Below are positions 28,954-39,117 of a stretch of 64,000 nt of DNA, one piece after another. How positions within the stretch are numbered: position 1 is the stretch's first letter; every line of letters begins with the position of its first letter. The DNA comes from Pseudoxanthomonas sp. 3HH-4 (GTDB taxonomy: Bacteria; Pseudomonadota; Gammaproteobacteria; Xanthomonadales; Xanthomonadaceae), in NCBI RefSeq assembly GCF_006716465.1, contig NZ_VFPB01000001.1, positions 530,983-594,982 on the forward strand, in the 5' to 3' direction. The notes under the pieces were generated by a model. The model had not been told where the DNA came from and searched no databases. It saw only the letters and a list, made by a program, of their open reading frames with translations. Made by a program: the position numbers and the translations under genes.

Positions 28954-30000
28954 TCAGCGACTCATCGAGAACAAGGCGGCGAAAGCCACCAGCATCAGGA
29001 TCACCGCACCGACGACCAGCAGGCCGCCGATGATCAGCACCACCAGGGCCACCGGCCCAAGCTCCTCGCGCTGGCGCTCCGGTTGCGAGGTGAAGGCCCA
29101 CTTGTCGACCACCAGCGTGTCGCAGACCAGGTCGTGCAACGCTTGCTTGCGCGTGGTGAAGGCCGCCATCAGGAAGCCGATGCCAAGGATGATGGCCGAC
29201 AGCATGGTGGCCCAGTAGCGGCCGAAGCCACGCAGGAAGCTGATCTTGTCGCCGTCGGTCCTCACCACCTTGATGCCGATGGCCAGTTTGCCGGGCGTGG
29301 CCATCAGCCCGGCAGCGGAGTGGAACCAGCCGTAGACCATCGCCGTCAGCACATACGAGATGGCGGTTTCGCCCACGTTGAATGCGCCCGCCGCTCCGGA
29401 GAAGCCATCGGCGAACGAACTGCCCAACCCCAGCAGCCCGGCGATGATGGTCGCCACGATGCCTACCGGGATGCCGATGGCGAATGCGTCGATGAAGCTG
29501 GCCGCAACACGCTTCCAGAAGCCGGCGTAAACCACATGGCCGTCGGCGACCGGAGGCGCATACGTGACGCGGCCCACGTCCGCGCGCGGTGCCGCGTAGG
29601 GCGATGCAACGACGCCATGGGTTTCACCCGGCGCAACCGTGCGGTTGGCGGCCGCTGCGGCTATCACGGCATCGGACTGGATGGCGTGCGCGGGCGCGTG
29701 CCGTGCGTAGCTGGGTTCGCTGGCGGTGAAGACGGCGCGGCCGGTCAGCGGGCGTTCTAGGGGTACCGGCTCCGGTTCGGGCTCCTGCGCGGCGGGCGCA
29801 GGTGAAGCCGGGACGGGGCGCGTGTCCGCGATGCCGAGTTCGATCGCGAGTTCGCCCAGCGGCGTCCACTGGTTCATGCCCTCGCGCCAGGCAAGCGATG
29901 CACTGGTCAGGGCGCCGGAACGGTAGAGCTCCGTGAGAGCCTCCGGGGACACCGGGCCTTGGCGCTCGTGCCGGATATCAACGTAATACCACTCGGTCAT
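28954..30000 (-). CDS. GYF-domain + RDD-domain membrane protein (1)
   Basis: 348 residues. The N-terminal 55 residues are a GYF_2-type module (WYYVDIRHERQGPVSPEAL, then LAWREGMNQWTPLGEL) that in other proteins binds proline-rich peptides. A Pro/Glu/Ala-rich linker (about 60-145) follows. The C-terminal RDD domain begins at YAGFWKRVAASFIDAFAIG and holds the Arg-Asp-Asp type pattern, with LATPGKLAIGIKVVRTDG-like and TRKQALHDLVCDTLVV segments and about four to five membrane helices. RDD proteins have uncertain roles (ion or solute transport proposed). It is the third of three GYF genes in a row. Confidence 0.8.
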   Translation of the reverse strand: MTEWYYVDIRHERQGPVSPEALTELYRSGALTSASLAWREGMNQWTPLGELAIELGIADTRPVPASPAPAAQEPEPEPVPLERPLTGRAVFTASEPSYARHAPAHAIQSDAVIAAAAANRTVAPGETHGVVASPYAAPRADVGRVTYAPPVADGHVVYAGFWKRVAASFIDAFAIGIPVGIVATIIAGLLGLGSSFADGFSGAAGAFNVGETAISYVLTAMVYGWFHSAAGLMATPGKLAIGIKVVRTDGDKISFLRGFGRYWATMLSAIILGIGFLMAAFTTRKQALHDLVCDTLVVDKWAFTSQPERQREELGPVALVVLIIGGLLVVGAVILMLVAFAALFSMSR

Positions 30001-30019
30001 GCAGGGTCTCCTTGCCCTT

Positions 30020-30922
30020 TCAGGATTGTGTGGCCAGTGGAATCAGGATGGCGGCCATCATGGCGATGAAGATCAGCCCGTAGATGACGCCCGCGATCGC
30101 CAGGATCACCTTCGTAGCGGTGCCTAGGCCGCGTTGCTGCCAGTCGGGATGGGCGGTATACGCCCAGCGGTCCACCACCAGCGTGCCCACCGCCATGTCG
30201 TGCAGGCCTTGTTTGCGCTCGGTGAAGGCCGCGATCAGGTAGCCGATGTACAGCGTGAGATAGTTCAGCATGACGGCCAACCAGCGCAGCAGCGCGCGAC
30301 CCAGGGTCAGGCGACGCCCGTCGATGTCGGTGACCTTGATGCCAACCGCCATCTTGCCCAGCGTGGCCTGTTTGGCCGAGGACTCGAAACCCACGTAGTA
30401 GGCCGCGCTGATCACCGGATACAGCAAGTAGACCAGCGCCATCATGCCGAACATCGCCGCCATGCCTTCGGTGTTGTTCCCGCCACGCATCAGCAGGCTG
30501 CCACCGACGCCGAGCACCACCACGCACACGATGAGTACCAGGTAGTAGGCGAAGCCCACCACCATCGAGTCGATGAAGAGCGCCGCGAGGCGCCGCCAGA
30601 AGCCGGCCAGCACCACGTCGCCATCGCCCACGTAATGCTGTTCCGATGCGATCTGTGCCGCAGGCGGTGCGTAGGGGGCATCTGCGGCGGGAAGCGGGAG
30701 GTCAGCTGCCGCGTCGGCGCCTGGTGCGGGCGGGTCCATCGTGCCGACAAGCAGGTCCAGCTCGGAGGCCAGCGTGCTCAGCGGCTGCCAGTCCTCCAGC
30801 CCCTCGCGCCACACCAGTGACTGCGCATCCAGGCGCGCCTGGCGGACATGGCCGCCGAGCTCCCCGGCCGTGAACGGCCCCTGCCGCTGCCCTTGGGCGT
30901 CGGCGTAATACCAGTGCGTCAT
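30020..30922 (-). CDS. GYF-domain + RDD-domain membrane protein (2)
   Basis: 300 residues with the same plan as its downstream neighbour. GYF module 1-55 (WYYADAQGQRQGPFTAGEL, LVWREGLEDWQPLSTLASEL), a shorter Pro/Ala linker, and an RDD domain starting LAGFWRRLAALFIDSMVVG. Within it lie ATLGKMAVGIKVTDIDGRR and ERKQGLHDMAVGTLVVDRW. Both domains can be aligned by eye with the neighbour, so the genes arose by tandem duplication. About 20 bases separate it from the next gene, and 51 from the previous one. Confidence 0.8.
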   Translation of the reverse strand: MTHWYYADAQGQRQGPFTAGELGGHVRQARLDAQSLVWREGLEDWQPLSTLASELDLLVGTMDPPAPGADAAADLPLPAADAPYAPPAAQIASEQHYVGDGDVVLAGFWRRLAALFIDSMVVGFAYYLVLIVCVVVLGVGGSLLMRGGNNTEGMAAMFGMMALVYLLYPVISAAYYVGFESSAKQATLGKMAVGIKVTDIDGRRLTLGRALLRWLAVMLNYLTLYIGYLIAAFTERKQGLHDMAVGTLVVDRWAYTAHPDWQQRGLGTATKVILAIAGVIYGLIFIAMMAAILIPLATQS

Positions 30923-30973
30923 GTACTCGATCCCCGATGAAATACGTAGCCTGTCGCGCCACGTCTACGTTGC

Positions 30974-31711
30974 TCAGCCGCGACATTCCATGGGCAGCCA
31001 TTTGTCGTCGATTTCCGACGAGCACTGCCATTCGGTGTGGTCGCTCCCCATGTCCCACCACAGCTTCCTGCCGTCGATCTGCGCGTTGCCGGTATTGCCG
31101 AACTCCAGTTCGAAACCGCAGGTGCCGTCGTCGAAGTCGCCGACGACGGCGCGCGTGATGTAGGTCCCCGCGTAGCTCTCGGGCGTGCCGATGCCGCCTT
31201 CGCCATTGGTGGGGCAGCGCCCTTCGCGGTCATGGAAGGTCTTTACGTCGCTGCGCAGCTCAAAGTTGTCGATCACCGCCTGGGAAACCTTCGAGCGCAG
31301 GGTGTAATCGTTGTACGCAGGAATCGCGATGGCGGCCAGGATGCCGCCGATGCCGACGCAGGGCAGCACGAGGGCCGCCGCCACGATCAGCGCGATCCTG
31401 CCGCCGGACATCCCTTTCTTGGCGACGGGTGGGGCAGGTGAGCGCAACAGGCGCTCCTGCGGTGGAGCGGTGGCAACGTGCGCCGACAGCGGTGGTGGGA
31501 CGGGCGACGGCGTTCCGCCGTCATCGGCCGGTGCCGCATGCAGTCCCAGTTCTGCGGAAAATTCCTGCAGCGGCAGCCACTGGGGCAGGCCTTCGCGCCA
31601 GACAAGGCTGTCCAGCGCGACGCGGCCGTAACGGTAGTGGGTGACCAGTTCTTCCGACGACACCGGCCCGTGCTGCTGACGGTTCCGGTCAGCGTAATAC
31701 CAACCCGACAT
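30974..31711 (-). CDS. GYF-domain protein fused to a pilin-like module
   Basis: 245 residues. The N-terminal GYF module (WYYADRNRQQHGPVSSEEL, LVWREGLPQWLPLQEF) and a Pro-rich linker match the two neighbours. Then comes a membrane segment (about 105-128) running into GGILAAIAIPAYNDYTLRSKVSQA, which is the N-terminal helix pattern of type IV pilins, but there is no prepilin peptidase G-F-T-x-x-E site, so it cannot be processed as a normal pilin. The periplasmic part has two Cys pairs (GRCPTN, GTCGFE, WQCSSE, MECRG) suited to disulfides, as in minor pilins. Function unknown. It sits 26 bases downstream of smg. Confidence 0.75.
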   Translation of the reverse strand: MSGWYYADRNRQQHGPVSSEELVTHYRYGRVALDSLVWREGLPQWLPLQEFSAELGLHAAPADDGGTPSPVPPPLSAHVATAPPQERLLRSPAPPVAKKGMSGGRIALIVAAALVLPCVGIGGILAAIAIPAYNDYTLRSKVSQAVIDNFELRSDVKTFHDREGRCPTNGEGGIGTPESYAGTYITRAVVGDFDDGTCGFELEFGNTGNAQIDGRKLWWDMGSDHTEWQCSSEIDDKWLPMECRG

Positions 31712-31737
31712 GCTTCCCCCTGAAGCGTTTCAACGCC

Positions 31738-32211
31738 TCAGTGTACCGGCTCGGGTTCGTCCGCAAACATCTGGGTTTCCATCCACGCATAGGCGGCTTC
31801 CGAGCCCGGCTGGTTGAACAGCACCATCAGCACGACCCACTTCAGGTCGTCCAGGTCCAGTTCGTCCTGGTCCAGGGCCATGGCGCGGTCCAGCACCAGC
31901 TCGCGCTGGTCCGCATCCAGGACGCCGTGCTGCTCCAGGAACAGCAGGAAGCCCCGGCATTCGACGTCGAGCTTTTCCAGTTCGGGGCCATGGAAGACGC
32001 GGGTGGGGCCGCCCACGCGAGGCGTCGACGCGGCCGGGCGCTGGTCGGCCAGGGCATCGAGCCAATCGAAGGCTTTGCTGATCTCGGCGGGGCTGAAACC
32101 GGCCTGGATCAGGCCGTTCTGGAGAGAGTCGCGGTCGCGGACGGGGTCCGCATCTTCGGTGAAGTAATGTTCGAACAGGTACAGCAGTACATCCAGGATG
32201 CTCTCTTTCAT
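31738..32211 (-). CDS. smg: Smg family protein (DUF494)
   Basis: 157 residues. The start [17 protein letters not shown], the segment [25 protein letters not shown] and the C-terminal [32 protein letters not shown] are typical of Smg, an acidic protein found next to dprA, def and fmt in many gammaproteobacteria. Its function is poorly known. The ATG overlaps the dprA stop (ATGA), so the two are translationally coupled. Confidence 0.93.
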   Translation of the reverse strand: MKESILDVLLYLFEHYFTEDADPVRDRDSLQNGLIQAGFSPAEISKAFDWLDALADQRPAASTPRVGGPTRVFHGPELEKLDVECRGFLLFLEQHGVLDADQRELVLDRAMALDQDELDLDDLKWVVLMVLFNQPGSEAAYAWMETQMFADEPEPVH

Positions 32212-33383
32212 TGCCCCTCGGCCTGCGTCAACGACGCTGTGGAGGTGAAGAAACCGGTCTTTCTCTGGTATCGGCCGTGTTCTGCCGTTACTAAGCCATC
32301 CAGTTCCATGACCAGCAGCATGGAGGACAGTTCCGCAGCCGTCAATCCAGTGCGTGAGACGAGCTGATCCATACCTGTTGGGTCATGACCCAGGCCTTCC
32401 CACAACTTCTGGTAGTCGGCATCCAGTCGCAAGGGGGTCTCACCTGGTCCTGCGATTGCCGCCGATTCAGTCTCGCCCAAGCGGCCACGCAAGGCGTTGG
32501 CCAGGTCGACGGCCAGCGGCGCCACCGCCTCGATGACCTCCTGCGGGCATTCCACCAGGGCGGCACCGTCCCGGATCAGGCGGTGACAGCCCCGCGCCAG
32601 GGGGTTGTGGATCGAGCCGGGGATGGCGAAGACCTCGCGCCCGGCTTCGCCGGCCTGGCGGGCGGTGATCAACGCGCCCGACCGCTCGGCGGCTTCGACG
32701 ACCAGCGTGCCCAAGGTCAGGCCCGCGAGGATGCGGTTGCGCGAAGGGAAATGGCTGCGCATCGCCGGTGTTCCGGGCGGGTGTTCACTGACCACGGCGC
32801 CGTGGGTGGCCAGACGGTCGCGCAACAGGTCGTGCCCCGGGGGGTAGGCGATGTCCGGTCCGGTGCCGACGACCGCGATGGTGGTGCCGGGCCCCAGCGC
32901 GAGCGCGGCCTCATGCGCCACGGCGTCGATGCCCCGGGCCATTCCGCTGGCCACCACGATGCCCGTGGAGGCGAACGCACGTGCGAACGCATGGGCATTG
33001 TCCCGTCCCCCGCTGGTCGGCGTGCGGCTGCCCACCACCGCGACGGCGGCCCGCCACAGCAGGGTTGGATCGCCTTCGACGAACAGTGCCAGCGGTGGGC
33101 TCCCGATCTGCCTCAGCGGGGCCGGGTAGTCCGCTTCGTGCCAGCCGATCAGGTAATGATCTGGGGCCTGCAGCCACTCCAGTGTTCTCGCGAGTGCGTC
33201 ATCGGCAGGGCCGCGTAGGCGGGTGATCTGTACGTCGTCCATTCCCGCCCCCCGCCAGGCGCTTGCTCCTGCCCGGAGGGCCGCCGATGGTGTGCCGTGC
33301 TGGTCGAGCAGGCGTCGTCGGCACAGGACCGGACCGCCGGCCAGGACCAGTCTGGCCAGTGCGCTCGTGTCATCGGTATGCAT
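32208..33383 (-). CDS. dprA: DNA-processing protein A (natural transformation)
   Basis: 391 residues. DprA binds incoming single-stranded DNA and loads RecA. The Rossmann-like core is clear: [115 protein letters not shown] (in parts). The C-terminal winged-helix ([25 protein letters not shown]) is also kept. It is downstream of the LysM gene (78-base gap) and coupled to smg. Confidence 0.96.
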   Translation of the reverse strand: MHTDDTSALARLVLAGGPVLCRRRLLDQHGTPSAALRAGASAWRGAGMDDVQITRLRGPADDALARTLEWLQAPDHYLIGWHEADYPAPLRQIGSPPLALFVEGDPTLLWRAAVAVVGSRTPTSGGRDNAHAFARAFASTGIVVASGMARGIDAVAHEAALALGPGTTIAVVGTGPDIAYPPGHDLLRDRLATHGAVVSEHPPGTPAMRSHFPSRNRILAGLTLGTLVVEAAERSGALITARQAGEAGREVFAIPGSIHNPLARGCHRLIRDGAALVECPQEVIEAVAPLAVDLANALRGRLGETESAAIAGPGETPLRLDADYQKLWEGLGHDPTGMDQLVSRTGLTAAELSSMLLVMELDGLVTAEHGRYQRKTGFFTSTASLTQAEGQ

Positions 33384-33461
33384 GCTGCGAGCGTAGGTTG
33401 GAAACGACGACGGCGCCCTCGGGCGCCGTCGCAGTCTTGCGTAGGAATTGCCTGACGCGTG

Positions 33462-34586
33462 TCAGTAGGTCGCGTCGGGGTGCTTCAGCTCGTAGCCGAC
33501 GCGGGTGGCCTCCACGCCTTCCATGACCAGCGCGTAGCTGACCTTGTCGAAGGTGCGGAACACCATCGCATGGCTGGCGTACTCGTCAGGCAGGCTGACG
33601 CGGCCGGCGCCCGACTTCGGCGACTCGCTGATTCGCGAGGATTCCGGATGGGCCATGCGGTTGGCGGTGTGGCTGCCATTGCGCCAGATCGAGAACACGG
33701 TGCCGTTGTCCACGCCGTCCAGGCGGCCGCCGGAGATGGCGATCACGTCGCGCGTACCGCCCGAGGTGAGGGCATCCGCCACCGCCAGCACACGCAACTT
33801 GCCGGCCGGATCGCTGGCGGGCGGGTGCGGGAAGAAGTGCAGGTCGTAGGGCTGCGCGTCCACCGGGATCAGGCGGTCACCGACGCGGACCTCATGTCCG
33901 CCGATGTCGGCGACCAGCGTGCTGACCTCGGTGCCCGGGACTACGCCCCGGGTGAAGGTCGCAACGTTGACCTTCGCCAGCTCGTAGCCGAGGAAAACGC
34001 CCTTGCCGCTCTGTTCGACGATGTCCTTCCACTGGTCCACTTCGCCGCGGATACTCCTGCCACGGAAATCCAGATCCTGTGCGCGCGGATTGTCGGTGAA
34101 GCGGGCCGTCGGCCGGACCACCGCGAAGCGCTGGCCCGGCTGGGCGCCATCCAGTCCGCGGACGTAGATGTTGTGGCCACCGGAGCCGCGCAGGCGGTCT
34201 TCATCCAGCCCGGCGACGTGCGGCAGGCCCTCGAAGCTGTCGACGACGCGGCGATCCTTCAGGTACGCCTCGATGTCGGATAGCGGAATGGCATTCAGCG
34301 GGGCTTCCTGGCGCGGGCCGGGTTGCACGGCCACGCGGTCCAGATAGGCCAGGCTGATCACATCGCCCGGATAGATCAGGTGCGGGTTCTGGATCTGCGG
34401 ATTGGCCTGCCAGATTTCCGGCCACAGCCATGGCTTCTTGAGGAAGCGCGCCGAAATATCCCACAGCGTGTCGCCACGCTTGACCACGTAGGTATCAGGG
34501 TGGCTCCCCGCCATCTCGGCAGCGGCCGCGTAAGTGCCGACGGTCAGCGCCGCAACGGCGAGAACCGTACGAAAATATTTAAACAT
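33462..34586 (-). CDS. LysM-domain peptidoglycan-binding protein
   Basis: 374 residues from the ATG at 34586 ([17 protein letters not shown]). A signal peptide (about 1-23) is followed by one LysM domain ([33 protein letters not shown] in parts, ending [11 protein letters not shown]) which binds glycan strands, then a long C-terminal beta-rich domain of unknown function. This protein next to dprA is a regular feature of gammaproteobacterial def-dprA loci. A much longer in-frame ORF upstream runs opposite def and fmt and is spurious. The gene is divergent from def with about 132 bases between starts. Confidence 0.9.
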   Translation of the reverse strand: MFKYFRTVLAVAALTVGTYAAAAEMAGSHPDTYVVKRGDTLWDISARFLKKPWLWPEIWQANPQIQNPHLIYPGDVISLAYLDRVAVQPGPRQEAPLNAIPLSDIEAYLKDRRVVDSFEGLPHVAGLDEDRLRGSGGHNIYVRGLDGAQPGQRFAVVRPTARFTDNPRAQDLDFRGRSIRGEVDQWKDIVEQSGKGVFLGYELAKVNVATFTRGVVPGTEVSTLVADIGGHEVRVGDRLIPVDAQPYDLHFFPHPPASDPAGKLRVLAVADALTSGGTRDVIAISGGRLDGVDNGTVFSIWRNGSHTANRMAHPESSRISESPKSGAGRVSLPDEYASHAMVFRTFDKVSYALVMEGVEATRVGYELKHPDATY

Positions 34587-34718
34587 GGCGGTATCTACCT
34601 GATTCCCCGACAGGTGGTCAGCACTATAGTCCAGAAAACCCGACGCAAAGCAAGCGCCCGCGTTAGAATTCGTGAGGCCTTGCCGGATTCCACTGGCGCC
34701 CCCATCCCGAGACGTACC
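34587..34718. promoter_or_regulatory. Divergent promoter region between the LysM gene and def
   Basis: For def (plus strand) a TAGAAT at 34664-34669 is a fair -10; the -35 is weak. For the LysM gene (minus strand) ACTATAGT near 34624-34631 reads TATAGT, also a fair -10. The boxes lie about 35 bases apart, so the promoters are back to back. Confidence 0.45.
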
Positions 34719-35231
34719 ATGGCCCTGCTTCCCATTCTCGAATTCCCCGACCCCCGCCTGCGTACGAAAGCCGTGCCGGTGGATGCGGGGCACGTGAGCT
34801 CGCCGGCGTTCCAGCGGCTGCTGGACGATATGTTCGAGACCATGTACGACGCGCCCGGCATTGGCCTGGCCGCCAGCCAGGTGGACGTGCACCAGCGTTT
34901 CATGGTGATCGACATCAGCGAAGAGAAGAACCAGCCGCAGGTCTTCATCAATCCCGAGCTGAGTGAACAGGTCGGCGAACAGGTCTACCAGGAAGGCTGC
35001 CTGTCCGTGCCCGGCATCTTTGCCGACGTGACCCGCGCCGATGCGATCACCGTGCGTTTCCTCGACCGCCAGGGCCAGCCGCAGGAACTGCGGGTCGATG
35101 GCCTGCTCGCCGTCTGTATCCAGCACGAGATGGACCACCTCGACGGCAAGCTGTTCGTCGATTACCTCTCGCCGCTCAAGCGCGAGATGGTGCGCAAGAA
35201 GCTGGCAAAGCAGCGCAAGCACGTCGCCTGA
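34719..35231 (+). CDS. def: Peptide deformylase
   Basis: 170 residues from the ATG at 34719 ([15 protein letters not shown]). It removes the formyl group from nascent N-termini. The three family motifs are intact: [15 protein letters not shown] (metal Cys) and HEMDHLDG (metal His pair and catalytic Glu). Length is typical of the Gram-negative type. It leads the def-fmt-rsmB unit; 75 bases separate it from fmt. Confidence 0.97.
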   Translation: MALLPILEFPDPRLRTKAVPVDAGHVSSPAFQRLLDDMFETMYDAPGIGLAASQVDVHQRFMVIDISEEKNQPQVFINPELSEQVGEQVYQEGCLSVPGIFADVTRADAITVRFLDRQGQPQELRVDGLLAVCIQHEMDHLDGKLFVDYLSPLKREMVRKKLAKQRKHVA

Positions 35232-35306
35232 CGTGCCGGCGTGACGGGATCGGGTGCCGGGCTGGTCCCGCCCGTTCCGGTATCCCTTCCCTGAGGTCTT
35301 ACCCGC

Positions 35307-36227
35307 ATGAGAATCGTCTTCGCCGGCACGCCGGCGTTCGCCGTGCCCAGCCTGCGCGCCGCACATGCCCACCATGAAGTCGTCGCGGTCTACACCCAGC
35401 CCGATCGCCCGGCGGGACGTGGGCGCGGGCTGACTCCTTCGCCGGTCAAGCTGGAAGCGATCCAGCGCGGTATCCCGGTGCTGCAGCCACTTTCGCTGAG
35501 GAAGAAATCCACCCAGGACGCACTGCGCGAGATGCAGCCGGACGTCATGATCGTGGTGGCCTATGGCCTGATCCTTCCGCAGGCGGTACTGGACATCCCC
35601 CAGTACGGCTGCTGGAACGTGCACGCCTCGCTGCTGCCGCGCTGGCGCGGTGCTGCGCCGATCCAGCGCGCCATCGAGGCAGGCGATACCGAGACGGGTG
35701 TCTGCCTGATGCAGATGGAAGCGGGCCTGGACACCGGGCCGGTGCTGCTGGCGCAGAGCGTGCCGATCGGTCCAGACGATACCGGCGGGCACCTCCACGA
35801 CCGGCTTTCCGATCTGGGAGCCCAGGTCCTGCGTGATGCGCTTGGCCTGCTGCGGGCCGGCGTCCGCCTGCCGCCGCATCCGCAGACGGAAGAGGGTGTG
35901 GCCTACGCGCACAAGCTGGACAAGGCCGAAGCCAGGCTCGACTGGTCGCAGCCGGCCGAGGTGTTGGCCCGCAAAGTACGTGCGTTCAACCCCTGGCCTG
36001 TAGCCGAAGCGCAGGTCGCCGGCGAGCGCCTGCGCATCCATGGCGCGGTGGCGGTCGAGCAGGCGCACACCGCCGCGCCCGGCACGCTGCTGGCCGCCAG
36101 CCGGCAGGGGCTGGACATCGCTTGCGGCCGCGGCGTGTTGCGGCTGCGCGTGGTCCAGCGCGAAGGCGGTAAGGCGATCACCGCGGCGGATTACCTCAAC
36201 GCCCGGCGCGACCTGGTGACGGCATGA
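35307..36227 (+). CDS. fmt: Methionyl-tRNA formyltransferase
   Basis: 306 residues. It formylates initiator Met-tRNA with 10-formyl-THF. Motifs: [19 protein letters not shown] at the start, [37 protein letters not shown] with the catalytic Asn/His area, [17 protein letters not shown], and the C-terminal OB-fold ([12 protein letters not shown]). Its stop overlaps the rsmB start (ATGA), suggesting coupled translation. Confidence 0.97.
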   Translation: MRIVFAGTPAFAVPSLRAAHAHHEVVAVYTQPDRPAGRGRGLTPSPVKLEAIQRGIPVLQPLSLRKKSTQDALREMQPDVMIVVAYGLILPQAVLDIPQYGCWNVHASLLPRWRGAAPIQRAIEAGDTETGVCLMQMEAGLDTGPVLLAQSVPIGPDDTGGHLHDRLSDLGAQVLRDALGLLRAGVRLPPHPQTEEGVAYAHKLDKAEARLDWSQPAEVLARKVRAFNPWPVAEAQVAGERLRIHGAVAVEQAHTAAPGTLLAASRQGLDIACGRGVLRLRVVQREGGKAITAADYLNARRDLVTA

Positions 36228-37519
36228 GCACGCAGGCCGGCGTCGCGGTACGGGTCCTTGCCACCCGTGTCGTCGATGCCGTGATGCACCGTGGTCGTTC
36301 GCTGAAAGCGGAACTGGCCGCCTGCCTGCCCCGCATCGATGACGCACGGGACCGCGCGTTGCTGGAGGCGATCTGCTTCGCGGTGCTGCGCTCGCGTGCC
36401 CGCAGCGAGGCGGCGCTGGAGCAATGGATGAGCAGGCCGCTGGGGCCGCGCGACAATGAGTTGCGTGCGCTCCTGCACGTGGGGTTTGCGCAGGTGGTGA
36501 TCCTGGGCCTTCCTCCGCACGCGGCGCTGTCAGCGACCGTGGAAGCCGTGCGCGCGCTGGGGAGGCCGCACCAGGACAAGGTCGTGAATGCGCTACTGCG
36601 TCGTGCGCAGCGTGAAGGCCTGCCTGCTGTCTCCGCGGACGCGCTGTGGCCCGAGTGGCTGCGCCGGCAGATACGGGCCGATTGGCCGGAACAGGCCGAG
36701 GCGATTTTCGAGGCCAGCCAACACGAAGCGCCGCTGTGGTTGAGAGTCAATCGATCCCATGGCGGTCGCGACGAGTACCGGCAACGACTGGCGGATGCGG
36801 GCATCGAGGCGGACCTCGTGGAGGGCATGGCCGATGCGCTGGTCCTGCGCGAACCCCTGGCTGCCACGGCATTGCCTGGTTTCGCCCAAGGTGATGTCTC
36901 CGTGCAGGACGGCGCCGCTCAGCGCGTCGCGGATCTGGCAGGCACGCTGCCAGCGGGAGCCCGCGTGCTGGATATGTGTGCCGCGCCCGGGGGCAAGTCC
37001 GCGCACCTGCTTGAACGTGATCCTTCATTGCGACTGGTTGCACTGGATGTGGACGCCCGCCGGTTGCAGCGCGTCCGGGAGACACTCGACCGCGTAGGTG
37101 CCAGCGCACACCTGCAGGCAGCGGATGCCACCGATACAACGGCCTGGTGGGATGGCCAGCCTTTCGATGTCGTGCTGCTGGATGCGCCCTGCTCCGCCAC
37201 GGGCATCGTGCGCCGGCAACCGGATGTCCTGCTGCATCGGCGTGCCGACGATCTGGTGGCGTTGACCCGCCTGCAGGCACGCCTGCTCGATGCCGCGTGG
37301 CGGGTGCTGCGTCCGGGCGGGTGCCTGGTCTACACCACCTGCTCGATCCTGCGCGCCGAGAATGCGCTGCAGTTGGAGGCATTCCGCGCACGCCACGCCG
37401 CGGCGCTGGTCGAGCCGCTCGATGAAACGTGGGGGCATGCCGATGGGGGTGGTCGACAGCGGCTGCCGGGCGAATGCGATATGGACGGATTCTTCTATGC
37501 CATTCTGCGGAAAGCGTGA
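36224..37519 (+). CDS. rsmB: 16S rRNA m5C967 methyltransferase RsmB
   Basis: 431 residues. An N-terminal NusB-like RNA-binding domain (about 1-140) precedes the methyltransferase domain. SAM-binding [19 protein letters not shown], the motif IV Cys in [15 protein letters not shown] and the catalytic Cys in [12 protein letters not shown] are all present. It methylates C967 of 16S rRNA. The start overlaps fmt. A weak promoter-like TTGACG near 37567 lies beyond its stop. Confidence 0.96.
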   Translation: MSTQAGVAVRVLATRVVDAVMHRGRSLKAELAACLPRIDDARDRALLEAICFAVLRSRARSEAALEQWMSRPLGPRDNELRALLHVGFAQVVILGLPPHAALSATVEAVRALGRPHQDKVVNALLRRAQREGLPAVSADALWPEWLRRQIRADWPEQAEAIFEASQHEAPLWLRVNRSHGGRDEYRQRLADAGIEADLVEGMADALVLREPLAATALPGFAQGDVSVQDGAAQRVADLAGTLPAGARVLDMCAAPGGKSAHLLERDPSLRLVALDVDARRLQRVRETLDRVGASAHLQAADATDTTAWWDGQPFDVVLLDAPCSATGIVRRQPDVLLHRRADDLVALTRLQARLLDAAWRVLRPGGCLVYTTCSILRAENALQLEAFRARHAAALVEPLDETWGHADGGGRQRLPGECDMDGFFYAILRKA

Positions 37520-37733
37520 TTCGCGCAGCAGTACGCGGTAACGCCACGCGCGTGGTGATGCACTGTTGACGGTCCCTTCCCTGAGTGCGCGATACTGACG
37601 ACGAAGGCAGGCTATCGCTGTTCACCTCGCCTTGACGTGGCGGGAACGGAGTAGGTGCAGACTCCGTCGTCATGGTCGGTTCGCACACGCTGCCTTCATG
37701 AACGTGTCGTCGCACAGGGCAGGATCCAGGGCA

Positions 37734-39014
37734 ATGCAAGGCAGGAGCCATCGTCGACAGGATGTCGCGCGCGCGTTCGCGTGGCTGTCAGGATTCAGTG
37801 TCCCTGCATTGCTGGTGGTGCCCAAGGGACTGGGCGCGTTCGCCGTGCTGATGCTGGTGGCCACGCTGCTGGCGCTGCCGGATGCCTGGCGTAGCCGTGG
37901 CGAGCGTACCCCGCGTGCATTGCATCTCCTGCTGGGTACCGCGTTGGTCGTCCTGGCCGTAGCCGCGCTTTCCATGTGGGGCAGCGGCGCCGACATGTCC
38001 GCGCTCGACAATCCCTCGCGCGCCCTGCTGCTGCCGTGGTGTGCCTGGCTGGCATGGTCGACGCGTGTGCGCGTGACGAGTCTCTGGTATGGCGCGCTGG
38101 CGGGATTGGCGCTTGCGTTCACGATCTCGATGGCGCAGGCGTCGTTGGGCGCGGACCGTGCGGGCGGCGAGGCCAACCCCATCGTGTTCGCGAACGCCGT
38201 GCTGGCGCTGCTGGTGGTGGGCGTGTTCTGCCGGCCACCGCGCAACGGGTTCCTGATGCAGTTGCTGCTGGCCGCGCTGGTGGCGCTGGCCGTGGTCGCC
38301 GTGATCCTCAGTGGCAGCCGTGGTGTGCTGCCCGGTCTCGGGCTGGTGGTGCTGATGCTGCTTGCCGGCAGCGAAGCACGGCATCGCGGGTGGCGGCTGG
38401 GGGCGACCGGCGTCGCGCTGGCGCTGCTGCTGGCGGCGTTGTGGACGGTGCCGTGGCTGTCGGCGCAGTTCCGGCTCGACCAGTTGCACGCGGACGTGGC
38501 GGGTTACACGCAGGGCCAGGTGGACCAGCCGATCAGCGCCCGCCTGGCGTTGTGGTCGGTGGCGTGGGACGCATTCCGCGAAGCGCCGTTCACGGGTGTG
38601 GGGATCGAGGCCTTCGCATCGCGGGTCGACGCCAGCATCTACTGCCGGGGCGCGTCACGGCATTTCTGCGGACTGGAGCATGCGCACAACGATGTCGCGC
38701 AGTGGGCGGCCACGATGGGAGTTCCCGGCGTGGCGGTGCTGCTGGCGTTCTATGGAGTGCCGCTGGCGACCGCGGTTTTTCAGGTCCGGCACAACCGGTT
38801 ACACGCACCGGTCGGTCCGTCCTGGGCCGCGGGGATTCTGGTGGCCGCCTACATGGTGTCGGGGCTGACACAGTCGATGTTTTCCCATGCCCTCAGCACC
38901 AGCGCCTATGTGGTACTCGTCGGGCTGCTGCTGGGGATGGGAATGGCGCCTCGCGACGCTGTAGGGAATTCGATCCGTTCAATCGGGCAGGCGGCGGAAA
39001 ACGGCTCGGGATAG
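37734..39014 (+). CDS. O-antigen-ligase-like polytopic membrane protein (Wzy_C family)
   Basis: About 426 residues from the ATG at 37734; an in-frame ATG at 37698 adds 12 residues, and neither has a strong ribosome site (AGGA lies nine bases before 37734). About 10-12 membrane segments are seen. The large periplasmic loop near residues 275-330 carries the family motif area (QPISARLALWSVAWDAFREAPFTGVGIEAF and GLEHAHNDVAQW, in parts) with the conserved R, G-G and H-A-H-N residues of the Wzy_C/WaaL fold. It probably joins glycan chains to lipid A core or another acceptor at the periplasmic face. TTGACG at 37567 with GCGATA 17-19 bases later is a possible promoter. It starts the surface-glycan region. 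Confidence 0.82.
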   Translation: MQGRSHRRQDVARAFAWLSGFSVPALLVVPKGLGAFAVLMLVATLLALPDAWRSRGERTPRALHLLLGTALVVLAVAALSMWGSGADMSALDNPSRALLLPWCAWLAWSTRVRVTSLWYGALAGLALAFTISMAQASLGADRAGGEANPIVFANAVLALLVVGVFCRPPRNGFLMQLLLAALVALAVVAVILSGSRGVLPGLGLVVLMLLAGSEARHRGWRLGATGVALALLLAALWTVPWLSAQFRLDQLHADVAGYTQGQVDQPISARLALWSVAWDAFREAPFTGVGIEAFASRVDASIYCRGASRHFCGLEHAHNDVAQWAATMGVPGVAVLLAFYGVPLATAVFQVRHNRLHAPVGPSWAAGILVAAYMVSGLTQSMFSHALSTSAYVVLVGLLLGMGMAPRDAVGNSIRSIGQAAENGSG

Positions 39015-39117
39015 GGGTGCCAGCGGGAGACATGCAGGAAGGCGTGAGGTGTCCACTCGGCGCAGTCCATTCGGGTACTCCGGACGCGTCGCCACGACCG
39101 GATTTTTCACGCGCGCC

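Noticed and set aside
34587-36347. A long minus-strand ORF in frame with the LysM gene
   Set aside because: It runs opposite def and fmt and has no recognisable domain; the LysM protein has its own signal peptide start at 34586.
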